Below, one piece after another: positions 18,134-25,441 of a stretch of DNA of 64,000 nt. Numbering within the stretch: the stretch's first letter is position 1; every line of letters starts with the position of its first letter. Source of the stretch: Paraburkholderia phytofirmans OLGA172 (GTDB lineage Bacteria; Pseudomonadota; Gammaproteobacteria; Burkholderiales; Burkholderiaceae); assembly GCF_001634365.1 (NCBI RefSeq), contig NZ_CP014579.1, positions 2,666,001 to 2,730,000 of the forward strand, given 5' to 3'. The position numbers and the translations under genes are program-made. The notes beneath the pieces were generated by a model. That model saw only the letters and a program-made list of their open reading frames with translations, ran no database searches and was not told the origin of the DNA.

Positions 18134-18898
18134 TTAGCGCGAGGCGCTGACCAGCGGTTGCAGCTGCGGCAGGATCTCGGTGCTGGCGCGAGCGACGTCG
18201 TTCGGGAAGTCGATCTCGATCCACGGCAAGCCGGTCACGTCGGCCGTGTCGAACACCTGGCTGCGCTCCAGCAACAGGTCGCGCACCGCTTCTTCGTGCG
18301 GCATGTTGGCCCGGCCGCTATCCACGTAGCCCGCGACGATCTGCGTGAAACGTTGCGCGGTTTCCTGGCGGAAGCGGAAGAAGCCGACCGATTCACCAAT
18401 GGTGTCGTACGCGAGATTGACGGCGAGCTGCTTGCGCAATTCGACCGGCACGCCGTCTTTCAGGCAGAGCTTGACGGGCTCGTCGCCCGCTTCGAAATCA
18501 CGGTCGATCAGCAGACGGTTGATCGTCTCGCCCGCCACCAGCGCGCTCAGAATGCGCTCATCGTAAAGCACGTCGGCGTCCATCAACAGCACGTCGCCGC
18601 CGCGCGTCAGCGCCTCGGCCACCGTGTGCACCGTCAGCACGCTGCCCAGGTCGTAACGCGGGTTCAGGACGGTTTCCACCTTATGCGGCCAGTTGATCCG
18701 CTCCAGTTCCGCCTGCACCGATTCCGGCTGAAAACCGAGCGCCAGCACGACATCAGTCACGCCGGCAGCGTCAAGCATTTGCAGATGCCGTTCGAGCAGG
18801 CTCATACCGTCGAACTGCAACAGGCACTTCGGAAACTGTGCCTGCGGCGGTTGCTGGAGACGCAGGCCGAGGCCCGCTGCGAGGATGATGGCACGCAT
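18134..18898 (-). CDS. MobA-like nucleotidyltransferase (putative phospho-alcohol cytidylyltransferase)
   Basis: The 254-residue protein begins with the nucleotidyltransferase signature MRAIILAAGLGLRL, followed by PKCLLQFDGMSLLERHLQ, and has a metal-binding DADVLYDERI segment in the middle. This fold makes NDP-sugars or CDP-alcohols such as CDP-choline or CDP-inositol. It is the last gene of a four-gene minus-strand operon that also encodes a CDP-alcohol phosphatidyltransferase. A role in activating the phosphorylated head group as a CDP derivative is therefore a reasonable inference. AAAGGA precedes the start. Confidence 0.82.
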   Translation of the reverse strand: MRAIILAAGLGLRLQQPPQAQFPKCLLQFDGMSLLERHLQMLDAAGVTDVVLALGFQPESVQAELERINWPHKVETVLNPRYDLGSVLTVHTVAEALTRGGDVLLMDADVLYDERILSALVAGETINRLLIDRDFEAGDEPVKLCLKDGVPVELRKQLAVNLAYDTIGESVGFFRFRQETAQRFTQIVAGYVDSGRANMPHEEAVRDLLLERSQVFDTADVTGLPWIEIDFPNDVARASTEILPQLQPLVSASR

Positions 18899-18949
18899 GC
18901 GCGGTCCTTTGAAAAAATTCGGAAATTAATTGATAACCTAAGCGTCAGC

Positions 18950-19969
18950 CTAATCGGCAACCGGCACGCGCGCCGTGGCGCGCCGCCGTTGCCAGCTTCG
19001 TTCGCTGAAGTGCAAAACCAGCAGCCCCGGCAAACCCAGCAGGATTTCACGCGCGCGCTTGGCGAGCGACAATGCCAGCGCCGCATCCGGCGGCAGACCC
19101 ACGAGCGGCGCAAGCAGCAGATACCCACCCTCCTGCACGCCGAGCGAGCCCGGGATCATGAACGCTGCGCCACGAATCGCCTGCCCGAGACTTTCGAGCA
19201 GGAGTGCATCGACCCAGCCGACCGGATGGCCGAGAAAACGCAGCGCGAGCCACACTTCGACCGTGCCGACGATCCAGCCCACCAGACTCAGTGCGAAGCT
19301 CGCCGCAACGCGACCGCGCTCGCGGTACATCGCCTGCACGGCGGCGTCGACGGCTTCGGCGCGCGTCATCAGCGACGACCAGTCGCGCTTGCCGAACACC
19401 TTGGAGACCACGCCCAGCAGACGGCCAAACAGGCCACGCCGCTGTGCGTAATAGAAGCCAGCGATCATCGCGCCCAGCACGCCAGTGGCAATAAGCGTAG
19501 CGATTCGCAGATCGTGAAGCGCGCCGTGCGCGGCGTAAGCGCCGAACAGCAGCAGCCCGAACAGTGCGAAAACGATTTGCGCGAGCGCCTGCATCGTGGT
19601 GCTGACGGTGATGGCGGCGGCCGCATCGCGCATGCGCATACCGCGCTGGGACAGTTGCCGCACCATCACCACGGGGCCGCCGATCTGGCCGGCCGGCAAC
19701 AGGCTATTCACCGATTCGCCGATCCAGCGTGCAAACAATGCATCGCGCAGCGTCACAGCGTGATGCACGCCGTCGCGCCGGCGCTGGAACAGCAGCGCGA
19801 TGGCGCCGGCGTCGAGCACCAGCGGCACGAGGTGGAACGCCGCGACCAGCATGAGCCCCCAGCCTGCCGCAGCCAGCGCCGCGGCGACGGAACCGAAACC
19901 CTGCCACGCGAGCAGGCCGACAAAAAGCGCCGTCCCGATCGACAGCAGAATCAGGGCCGCGCGTGTCAT
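18950..19969 (-). CDS. UPF0104/LPG-synthase-TM-like integral membrane protein (HpnL-like)
   Basis: This 339-residue protein consists almost entirely of membrane helices and matches the lysylphosphatidylglycerol synthase transmembrane (UPF0104/HpnL) family: ESVNSLLPAGQIGGPVVMVRQL and the late IPGSLGVQEGGYLLL motif are typical. Family members flip or handle lipids and are found in hopanoid and glycolipid loci. The start MTRAALIL at 19969 overlaps the upstream oxygenase stop as ATGA, so the two genes are translationally coupled. It could translocate the lipid made by this operon; that is inference. Confidence 0.85.
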   Translation of the reverse strand: MTRAALILLSIGTALFVGLLAWQGFGSVAAALAAAGWGLMLVAAFHLVPLVLDAGAIALLFQRRRDGVHHAVTLRDALFARWIGESVNSLLPAGQIGGPVVMVRQLSQRGMRMRDAAAAITVSTTMQALAQIVFALFGLLLFGAYAAHGALHDLRIATLIATGVLGAMIAGFYYAQRRGLFGRLLGVVSKVFGKRDWSSLMTRAEAVDAAVQAMYRERGRVAASFALSLVGWIVGTVEVWLALRFLGHPVGWVDALLLESLGQAIRGAAFMIPGSLGVQEGGYLLLAPLVGLPPDAALALSLAKRAREILLGLPGLLVLHFSERSWQRRRATARVPVAD

Positions 19970-20796
19970 GCGAGGTCCTTGCCGCGCCTGGTCATCTGAC
20001 GGAAAACCTGGCGGAAACCGAAGTACGCGATGGCGTCCTTCATGTTCGAGATGAAACGGCGCCACGGCCGCATGTTCGGGTTGGTGACGTATTCGAAAGT
20101 CAGCGACACGCGCATTTCATTCGCGCCAGCGGGCGTGATGCGATGACGCAGCTTGTCGCCGTCGAAGAACACCAGGCCGCCTGGCGGAATCTGTACCGAG
20201 CCCGGCTGGTCCGGCACGTCCGGATTGCGCGTGTGCAATTCGTAATCGAGCCGGCACGACGATTCGTCGATCACGCCGAGCAGCAGCGTGTAGCGGCGGC
20301 CGTCATAGTAGGAAGTATCGTAGTGCCAGCCGATGTGGTCGCCGGCACGCGTGTAGTAATACAGCGCATACGCGTGCGGATCGTCCGCGGGCGAAACCTG
20401 CAGCTTGTCGCCGCTGAGCTGCTCGAGCCAGCCGATCAGTTCCTTCGAGCGATACAGCTCGGCGATGAACGGCGCGAGGCGGTCGATCGTATGACGGCTT
20501 ACGCTGCCGCCCTGCTTGTGGCCCGGCAGATAGTTGCGGTTCACTTCGTCGAGCAGACCCCGCGCGCTCTGGACGAGCTGGGCGGTGACTTCAGGCGCGA
20601 GGAAATCTTCCAGATACAGGAACGCGTCCTGAGCGGCGAAATCCCTGACGAGACGCGGGGTGTCGAACGTGCGCGTGCGGCTCGCAACGGCACGCCCGGC
20701 ATTCGGCGCAGGCGCGACCGGCATGGCCGACAAAGAGGCCGACGAACGTTCAACTGAGATTGGCGCGATCACGTCGTCTTCGGCGTGCATACTCAT
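19966..20796 (-). CDS. 2-oxoglutarate/Fe(II)-dependent oxygenase (prolyl-4-hydroxylase-like)
   Basis: The 276-residue protein has a full 2OG-Fe(II) site: His158 and Asp160 (GWHYDTSYY), distal His218 (DGDKLRHRITPAG) and Arg229 (MRVSLTFEY) for 2-oxoglutarate. Such enzymes hydroxylate proteins, lipids or small molecules. The start MSMHAEDD overlaps the stop of the CDP-alcohol phosphatidyltransferase in an ATGA junction, and its own stop overlaps the next gene. The tight coupling suggests that it modifies the product of this operon, perhaps hydroxylating an acyl chain or head group. Confidence 0.88.
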   Translation of the reverse strand: MSMHAEDDVIAPISVERSSASLSAMPVAPAPNAGRAVASRTRTFDTPRLVRDFAAQDAFLYLEDFLAPEVTAQLVQSARGLLDEVNRNYLPGHKQGGSVSRHTIDRLAPFIAELYRSKELIGWLEQLSGDKLQVSPADDPHAYALYYYTRAGDHIGWHYDTSYYDGRRYTLLLGVIDESSCRLDYELHTRNPDVPDQPGSVQIPPGGLVFFDGDKLRHRITPAGANEMRVSLTFEYVTNPNMRPWRRFISNMKDAIAYFGFRQVFRQMTRRGKDLA

Positions 20797-21476
20797 TTGC
20801 TGGCCCACATTTGACTGGTTTCCGACGCCTTGGCGGGAGCGGCCGCCAGGTGCGCGACGCGCCAGTAGTCGACCACGACCCAGGCGGCAAAGAGCGGCGC
20901 GCCGATCGACGCAACGACGATGAACGGCATGACGACGCCCGTCAGCGTGACGATGGGTAGCAGATACAGCACGTCTTCGGTTTCGAAACCGCCGACCGAC
21001 GCCTGCTTTGTACCCGCCTTGCCCGCCATATCCTCGATGCGCATGCGCAGGAAGAAAATCAATGCGACTGCAACGCCCGCCACGGCACCGAGCCATCCGG
21101 GTGCAACTTTCAACGAGCCGACATGCGTCGTACCGATGCCCATGCCGACGAACAACATGACGGTCACGAGCGCGTCGCAAGCCAGATCGTAAAAATGACC
21201 GATCCGGCTCGACTTGCCGCCGATGCGTGCGAGTTCGCCATCCGTGTGGTCGACGAAATTCGACAGGACGATCAGAAAGGCGCCCGCATTGGCCCAGGCA
21301 AATCCGCCGTGAGCAAGGCACAGTGCGCCAGCCAGACCAATCAGCAGGCGCAGCGTGGTCAAGTGGTTCGGCGTGACCCAGGTGTTGACGAGCGGCGTGA
21401 CAAGCCGGCGGGCGAGCCTCGCGTCCCATGTTCTGGGGGTCGGAACGTTCAATGGAATTTGTTGTCGCGAATTCAT
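20793..21476 (-). CDS. CDP-alcohol phosphatidyltransferase family protein
   Basis: The full family motif is present: Asp76-x2-Asp79-Gly80-x2-Ala-Arg84-x8-Gly93-x3-Asp97-x3-Asp101 (in DHTDGELAR and GHFYDLACD). These aspartates bind the metals that catalyse displacement of CMP from a CDP-alcohol. About six membrane helices are visible in 227 residues. It is the first gene of the operon. Together with the nucleotidyltransferase at the operon's end it suggests a two-step CTP-dependent route to a phosphodiester-linked lipid or soluble conjugate. The acceptor is unknown. Confidence 0.88.
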   Translation of the reverse strand: MNSRQQIPLNVPTPRTWDARLARRLVTPLVNTWVTPNHLTTLRLLIGLAGALCLAHGGFAWANAGAFLIVLSNFVDHTDGELARIGGKSSRIGHFYDLACDALVTVMLFVGMGIGTTHVGSLKVAPGWLGAVAGVAVALIFFLRMRIEDMAGKAGTKQASVGGFETEDVLYLLPIVTLTGVVMPFIVVASIGAPLFAAWVVVDYWRVAHLAAAPAKASETSQMWASK

Positions 21477-21716
21477 AACCCGGAAATATATACGGGATCG
21501 TGAAAGCTTGCTTCCTTCCTTAACGCTTTCTTAAGGATCCGTCGTTGCCGCTGCGTGCCAGGCGCCGCGCAAAATATGCCAAATCACGTTAAAGTGCGAA
21601 CCCAGTTGCGCCTGTCACGCCAGATCCTTTCGATACGCAACGTCCTTCGGGTCGCGACACCCGGCCGCCGCCCGTTGCGAACACACTACATCGAACGCGG
21701 GTCGCTATTCACGCCT

Positions 21717-22151
21717 ATGAAATGCTTGTTTTCTTCTGTACTCCTTGCTCTGGCCATCGCGGCACTGCCGCTCACTAGCCACGCCGCAGCCCTCGATGCG
21801 CCGCTGGTCTGCAATGAGAGCGGTCATCAGTTCATTGCCGACCTCGTCGAGCAACAATTGATCGACCCGAAACCGACGCGGGTCGAAAGCAACTCCATCA
21901 ATGCGTTTTCGCCGACGCAGGGCGCCGACCTGACCGCATTCGGCTTTCACGTTTTCGCGGTGGTCGGCTACGAAAAAGACGATCCGATGTTTCGCGTCGG
22001 CAAAGGTGAACCATTGGCCCGCTCGGCCTATGGTGTCGTGGTGTTTGGTAGCGAATCAAAGGTCCAGAACGCGGTCACCGCGGCCGGCAGCACAGCGATC
22101 GTCCATCGGGTGGCGCCGCTCGTGACGGCGATTTTCTGCAAGCGGAGTTGA
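21717..22151 (+). CDS. Small secreted protein of unknown function
   Basis: I do not recognise a family. The 144-residue product starts with a clear signal peptide (MKCLFSSVLLALAIAALPL, with cleavage after SHA-A). The mature part has two cysteines (near VCNES and in IFCKRS at the C-terminus), which could form a disulfide in the periplasm. The start at 21717 is chosen because the signal peptide begins there; the frame is open further upstream without a ribosome site. It stands alone, divergent from the lipid-type operon. Confidence 0.65.
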   Translation: MKCLFSSVLLALAIAALPLTSHAAALDAPLVCNESGHQFIADLVEQQLIDPKPTRVESNSINAFSPTQGADLTAFGFHVFAVVGYEKDDPMFRVGKGEPLARSAYGVVVFGSESKVQNAVTAAGSTAIVHRVAPLVTAIFCKRS

Positions 22152-22335
22152 GACGGCCGGCCGCGCTGCCCCACGCCGCCCCTACAGTTTGATCCCCGCC
22201 GGCCCCCCGTCAGATACCCGACCGTCGTGCCGAAGCGGTCCTGCGAGGATTCTGTGCAGCGAGTGCGAAAGCAAATTGGCAGGCTTTAGCAAGATTGTGT
22301 TTAGCATTTCGCTAGCTAAACCAGGCATCACCGGT

Positions 22336-22908
22336 CTAGCCCGGACGGCGGAATTCGTTTTCGACCCACGCGGCGGCACTCGCCTTGCTCAGCTTGAAGT
22401 TCGGCGCGACCTGCACTTGCGCGAGCTGTTCGCCAAATGTGTCGAGCGCGGTCAGCAGCGCGTACGGTTCGTCTTCGTCTGGGACGATGTCGAGCGTGAT
22501 GTCGAGTTCGTCATTGCCGTCCGCGCTGGCCACGCGCACTTCTTTATGCAACTGGGCGCGCAGTTGCTGCTCATGGCGGCGCAGCACCTCAGAGGCGGTT
22601 TTCACCAGTGTGTTGAACGCCGACGTGTCGAGCGGCTTCGGATCTTTCTTGTTGCGGCCCATCGTCCACGGACCGACGAGCGCCGGTTCCGCTTCGCCGT
22701 CCTTGATCATTGCGACGGCCCAGCCTTCGTCGTCTTCGTTCTTGATGACGCGCGCGGTCCAGCCGTCGTCGCGCCACAGACGCGCTTCGTGCTGAATTTC
22801 GGGCTGCGCTTCGTCCAGGTGCTCGTGCGGGGTTTCGTGGATTTCGGGCGCACCTTCCGTCGTGGAGTCAGCAGCGGTGTCGGACGATGGAAGGGGGGTA
22901 TCGGTCAT
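22336..22908 (-). CDS. Conserved hypothetical acidic protein
   Basis: The 190-residue protein has an acidic, Glu/His-rich N-terminus (TTEGAPEIHETPHEHLDEAQPE), then a compact domain beginning HEARLWRDDGWTARVIKNEDDEGWAVAMIKDGEAEPALVGPW and ending in a short helical tail. No signal peptide, membrane segment or known motif is visible. The start MTDTPLPS is preferred to an upstream frame extension. It is probably cytoplasmic. Function unknown. Confidence 0.65.
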   Translation of the reverse strand: MTDTPLPSSDTAADSTTEGAPEIHETPHEHLDEAQPEIQHEARLWRDDGWTARVIKNEDDEGWAVAMIKDGEAEPALVGPWTMGRNKKDPKPLDTSAFNTLVKTASEVLRRHEQQLRAQLHKEVRVASADGNDELDITLDIVPDEDEPYALLTALDTFGEQLAQVQVAPNFKLSKASAAAWVENEFRRPG

Positions 22909-23083
22909 TACAGGTTTACTCACGTTCGCGGGGCGGAAACACATCTCAAGCCTGCGATTCTACCCGTCCCGCACACGCCGAATGCGGCCCCCTGACGAAC
23001 GGACAAGCCGGGGCAAGCTCCTCGCCAATCGGAGTGATGTATTTCGTTATGCGCGGGAACTTACAAATCGATTATAAAAGCGC

Positions 23084-23149
23084 AAAAAAACGCGGCCCGA
23101 AAGCCGCGTATAAAGAAGAAATGAAAAAGACACCCTTGGTCAGGGGTGT
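23084..23149 (-). terminator. Tandem terminator-like hairpins, minus strand
   Basis: Read on the minus strand, ACACCC/GGGTGT (23130-23149) is followed by CTTTTTC. A second stem, CGCGGC/GCCGCG (23091-23108), is followed by a run of seven T (23084-23090). Both look like intrinsic terminators, yet no minus-strand gene lies immediately to their right. They may mark the end of a small RNA or of a lost gene. Confidence 0.55.
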
Positions 23150-23225
23150 GAAGTGAATTGTAGAACCGTAATTCGCCGAGATAGACCATCCGAATTGGAA
23201 GAGTGCATTGCAGAAAACTGAATGA

Positions 23226-23399
23226 ATGGAAGATTGCCTGACGGCAGGTTCGAATGGCTCGGGCGATCCGAAGTGGCACATGGCGTCGCTACAAGGCGAC
23301 TACTCGCTGAGCAGGCGTACCGACGTGTACGTGGAAGGCGCGTACCAGCACGCTCGACGTAGTCATAGTGACGGCGCAAGCGCGCCGTGGGTATACTAA
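23226..23399 (+). pseudogene. Remnant of a Gram-negative (Burkholderia-type) porin
   Basis: A 57-codon open stretch encodes GDPKWHMASLQGDYSLSRRT followed by DVYVEGAYQHA and ends in a TAA. The piece Q(A/G)DYSLS(K/R)RTDVYxEGxYQ is the hallmark of a late strand pair of Burkholderia trimeric porins. The upstream ~300 residues are missing and the C-terminal aromatic beta-strand is replaced by an unrelated end (SAPWVY). It is therefore a decayed fragment rather than a functional small gene. Confidence 0.7.
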
Positions 23400-23539
23400 G
23401 GCCGGCTGCCTTCCTTGCCGTAACGTCGTTGCGGTCGAACGGCGGCTTCGTCGCGAAGCATGGCGTTGCGTTCAATCGCGTCGCGCTTCGCCCGCGCCCC
23501 AAGTTCCCGCGCACGACCGGGGACGCCGACGATCTGACC

Positions 23540-23893
23540 ATGAAACGACTTCTTCTGCTTGCTCCCGCTGCTGCCGTTACCGCTTTTCTCGCTGCCTGCG
23601 GTTCCTCCGGCGGCCCCGCCCACGATGCATCCCAACCGATGATGTACGTGTCTTCGCAGCGCGCCCCTGCCTATATCGCCGATTGCCTTGAAAGCAAGCT
23701 GTCACGCGTGCGGATGTCGCGCGTAGGCGACGCGACCGAGATCGCCGTCGGCTCCGATTCGAACAACTCATATTTCGTTACGCTGACGCCGCTCAACGCC
23801 GGCTCGGTCATCAAGGTGATACATCCCGCGAATGCACCAGACGACCCGCCTGAATCGGAAATGCGCTTCGATATTGCGCGCTGCGCGACCTGA
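23540..23893 (+). CDS. Small putative lipoprotein
   Basis: The 117-residue product has a lipoprotein signal sequence ending in the lipobox LAAC (Cys20) and a short Gly/Ser linker. The mature domain (YIADCLESKLSRVRMSRVGDATEIAVGSD...YFVTLTPLNAGSVIKV...DIARCAT) contains two further cysteines that may pair. It is expected at the inner leaflet of the outer membrane or in the periplasm. I do not recognise the family. The ATG at 23540 is placed directly before the signal. Confidence 0.65.
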   Translation: MKRLLLLAPAAAVTAFLAACGSSGGPAHDASQPMMYVSSQRAPAYIADCLESKLSRVRMSRVGDATEIAVGSDSNNSYFVTLTPLNAGSVIKVIHPANAPDDPPESEMRFDIARCAT

Positions 23894-24046
23894 GTTTTTG
23901 GTCGCGCGGCTGCGTTTTGAGAACAACACTGAAGGCCACGCCGATGCGCGATTTTTTATATCGCGTGTCGGCTATTTTTTTATCTGTTCATCTGCGAACA
24001 TAGCCGCCCTTTAGCTTCTATCCGGCGCGCTGCGTCGTGAGGTTCG

Positions 24047-24562
24047 ATGGCATCCAACAAAGCACATCACGCGACTGGGTTCGCAGCCGGCGTCATCGCC
24101 GCGGCTGTTGTCGCGCGCGTCGGCGGCGGCGGTTCGTTTCATATCGGCGTGTTCTTGAGTTTCATCGCCGGGGTGGCAGGGAGTACGGCGCCGGACTGGC
24201 TGGAGGTGGCTTGGTGGTCGCGCGCGCGAAGGCTGTGGATCACGCATCGTACGTTGACGCATTGGGGGGTGGGGTGGGTCGCGTTGCTCGCGGTTTCTTA
24301 TCATTGGCTTGGGCGGTCTGTTTATGCTGCGCCGGGGTTTGGTTTTGCTTGTGGTGGGCTGATGCATCTGTTGGCCGATTGGCCCAATCCTTTGGGGGTG
24401 CCGTGGGTTGCCGGACGGCATTCCTTGAATCTTTGGAATAGCGGGCACTGTGATTTGATCGTTGTTGCGGCTTCGTGGGTTGCGGCCTGGTTTATTGGTG
24501 AGCATGTCTGGTTACATGGTGTGCACGGGGTTTCGGTTTTACGGGCTTTGAGAATGGGCTAG
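24047..24562 (+). CDS. YdjM/DUF457-like membrane-bound metal-dependent hydrolase family protein
   Basis: The 171-residue membrane protein has several hydrophobic helices and the His-rich motifs of this family: KAHHATGFAAG near the start, APDWLE, THRTLTHW in the middle and GGLMHLLADWPNPLG. His and Asp residues in these motifs are thought to bind metal. The E. coli relative YdjM is SOS-induced, but no LexA box is visible here. Codon use toward the 3' end is unusually rich in TTG, GTT and GGG compared with neighbours. The biochemical role is unknown. Confidence 0.75.
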   Translation: MASNKAHHATGFAAGVIAAAVVARVGGGGSFHIGVFLSFIAGVAGSTAPDWLEVAWWSRARRLWITHRTLTHWGVGWVALLAVSYHWLGRSVYAAPGFGFACGGLMHLLADWPNPLGVPWVAGRHSLNLWNSGHCDLIVVAASWVAAWFIGEHVWLHGVHGVSVLRALRMG

Positions 24563-24589
24563 CTCTACGGCAAGGACGGCGGCAAGGAC

Positions 24590-24801
24590 GGCGGCGGCTT
24601 CGTCGGCGACGTGGTCCGCACGATGGGCGAAATCACCAGCCGATCGGCGACATCATCGGCGTAATCGACGGCATCGCGTTCCAGACCAACCTCCTGGCGC
24701 TCAATGCCGTCGTCGAAGAAGCCGCTGCCGCGGCCCATTCGCTAAAGGATCAGGTGGGCGTGTTGCGCGAGGCGATCTCGAGCTTTGCGCTGCCGGCCTG
24801 A
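24590..24801 (+). pseudogene. Remnant of a methyl-accepting chemotaxis protein
   Basis: GDVVRTMGEITS, then after a one-base frameshift [20 protein letters not shown] and NAVVEEAAAAAHSLKDQVGVLREAISSFALPA-stop, match the signalling domain of chemoreceptors ([30 protein letters not shown]). The central hairpin tip downstream of NAVVE is deleted and the sequence jumps to the C-terminal AAAAxSLxDQ segment. A frameshift and a large internal deletion make this a pseudogene. Confidence 0.8.
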
Positions 24802-24862
24802 GGCCGCAGGCTCCTCGATTCAGGCAGCGAGGCGCGAGGAGAGGAAAGGCAGAGAAAGAGAA

Positions 24863-24890
24863 GGCGCTCTACAGGCAGAGAGCGCCTCTT
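24863..24890 (+). terminator. Terminator-like hairpin after the chemoreceptor remnant
   Basis: GGCGCTCT (24863-24870) pairs with AGAGCGCC (24879-24886) across an 8-nt loop and is followed by TCTTT. It may be the original terminator of the decayed chemoreceptor gene. Confidence 0.55.
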
Positions 24891-24932
24891 TAACACGCCG
24901 CGTCGGAGTCGACGCATCAATCGAACGAACCA

Positions 24933-24967
24933 GCCGCGCGGATTTTTCAACTCCGCGCGGCTTTTTT
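24933..24967 (+). terminator. Strong rho-independent terminator
   Basis: GCCGCGCGGA and TCCGCGCGGC form a 10-bp stem followed by six T. Only decayed or no genes lie just upstream on this strand, so two terminators in a row here suggest lost genes or a small transcript. Confidence 0.7.
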
Positions 24968-25441
24968 GTGGCCGCCTGTGGCTGTGACTACGCCTTGCGG
25001 TTACGGCCACAGCCCGTCTGCGCCGCGAAGGCGAAGCCGCGCCGTTCAGCAACCGCTTGCCCTACCCGATCCCGCAACCCGATTAAGCCAGATCAGGCAT
25101 CGCCGAATTCGGCCTGTGTTTCGCCGGCACCGTCACCGTGCTCGGCGGGCGACACCGTGCACGACGTGCCGCCCGGCCACGATCCCCTTGCATGGATCTC
25201 GCATCCAGATTACGTTCTCATTACAATCGGGGCAGCGTCGATTGCCGCGGCCAGCGCCAAATGGCTGCGTCACCGGCAACTCAAGATATTCACCGCCGCC
25301 GATTCGAGCGGCGCCAGCTAATCCCACTGCACGCCACGCGCGTGTGGCTTTCGTTCGAGGAGCACGCTCGACAGTCACGCGCAACAGGCCACCGGCGCCG
25401 CCGGTTTTTCGCCCTCGCACTGCTGTTCGTTACCCGCACTC
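24968..25441. other. Gap of about 470 bp with no gene recognised
   Basis: Reading frames here are open on several strands only because of high GC content and show no family motif or ribosome site. The stretch must contain the promoter of the PBP gene at 25442, but no clear -35/-10 pair was picked out. Confidence 0.4.

Noticed and set aside
18047..19999. A 650-codon plus-strand open frame opposite the nucleotidyltransferase and membrane-protein genes
   Set aside because: It is a compositional shadow; the minus-strand proteins carry clear family motifs and ATGA coupling.
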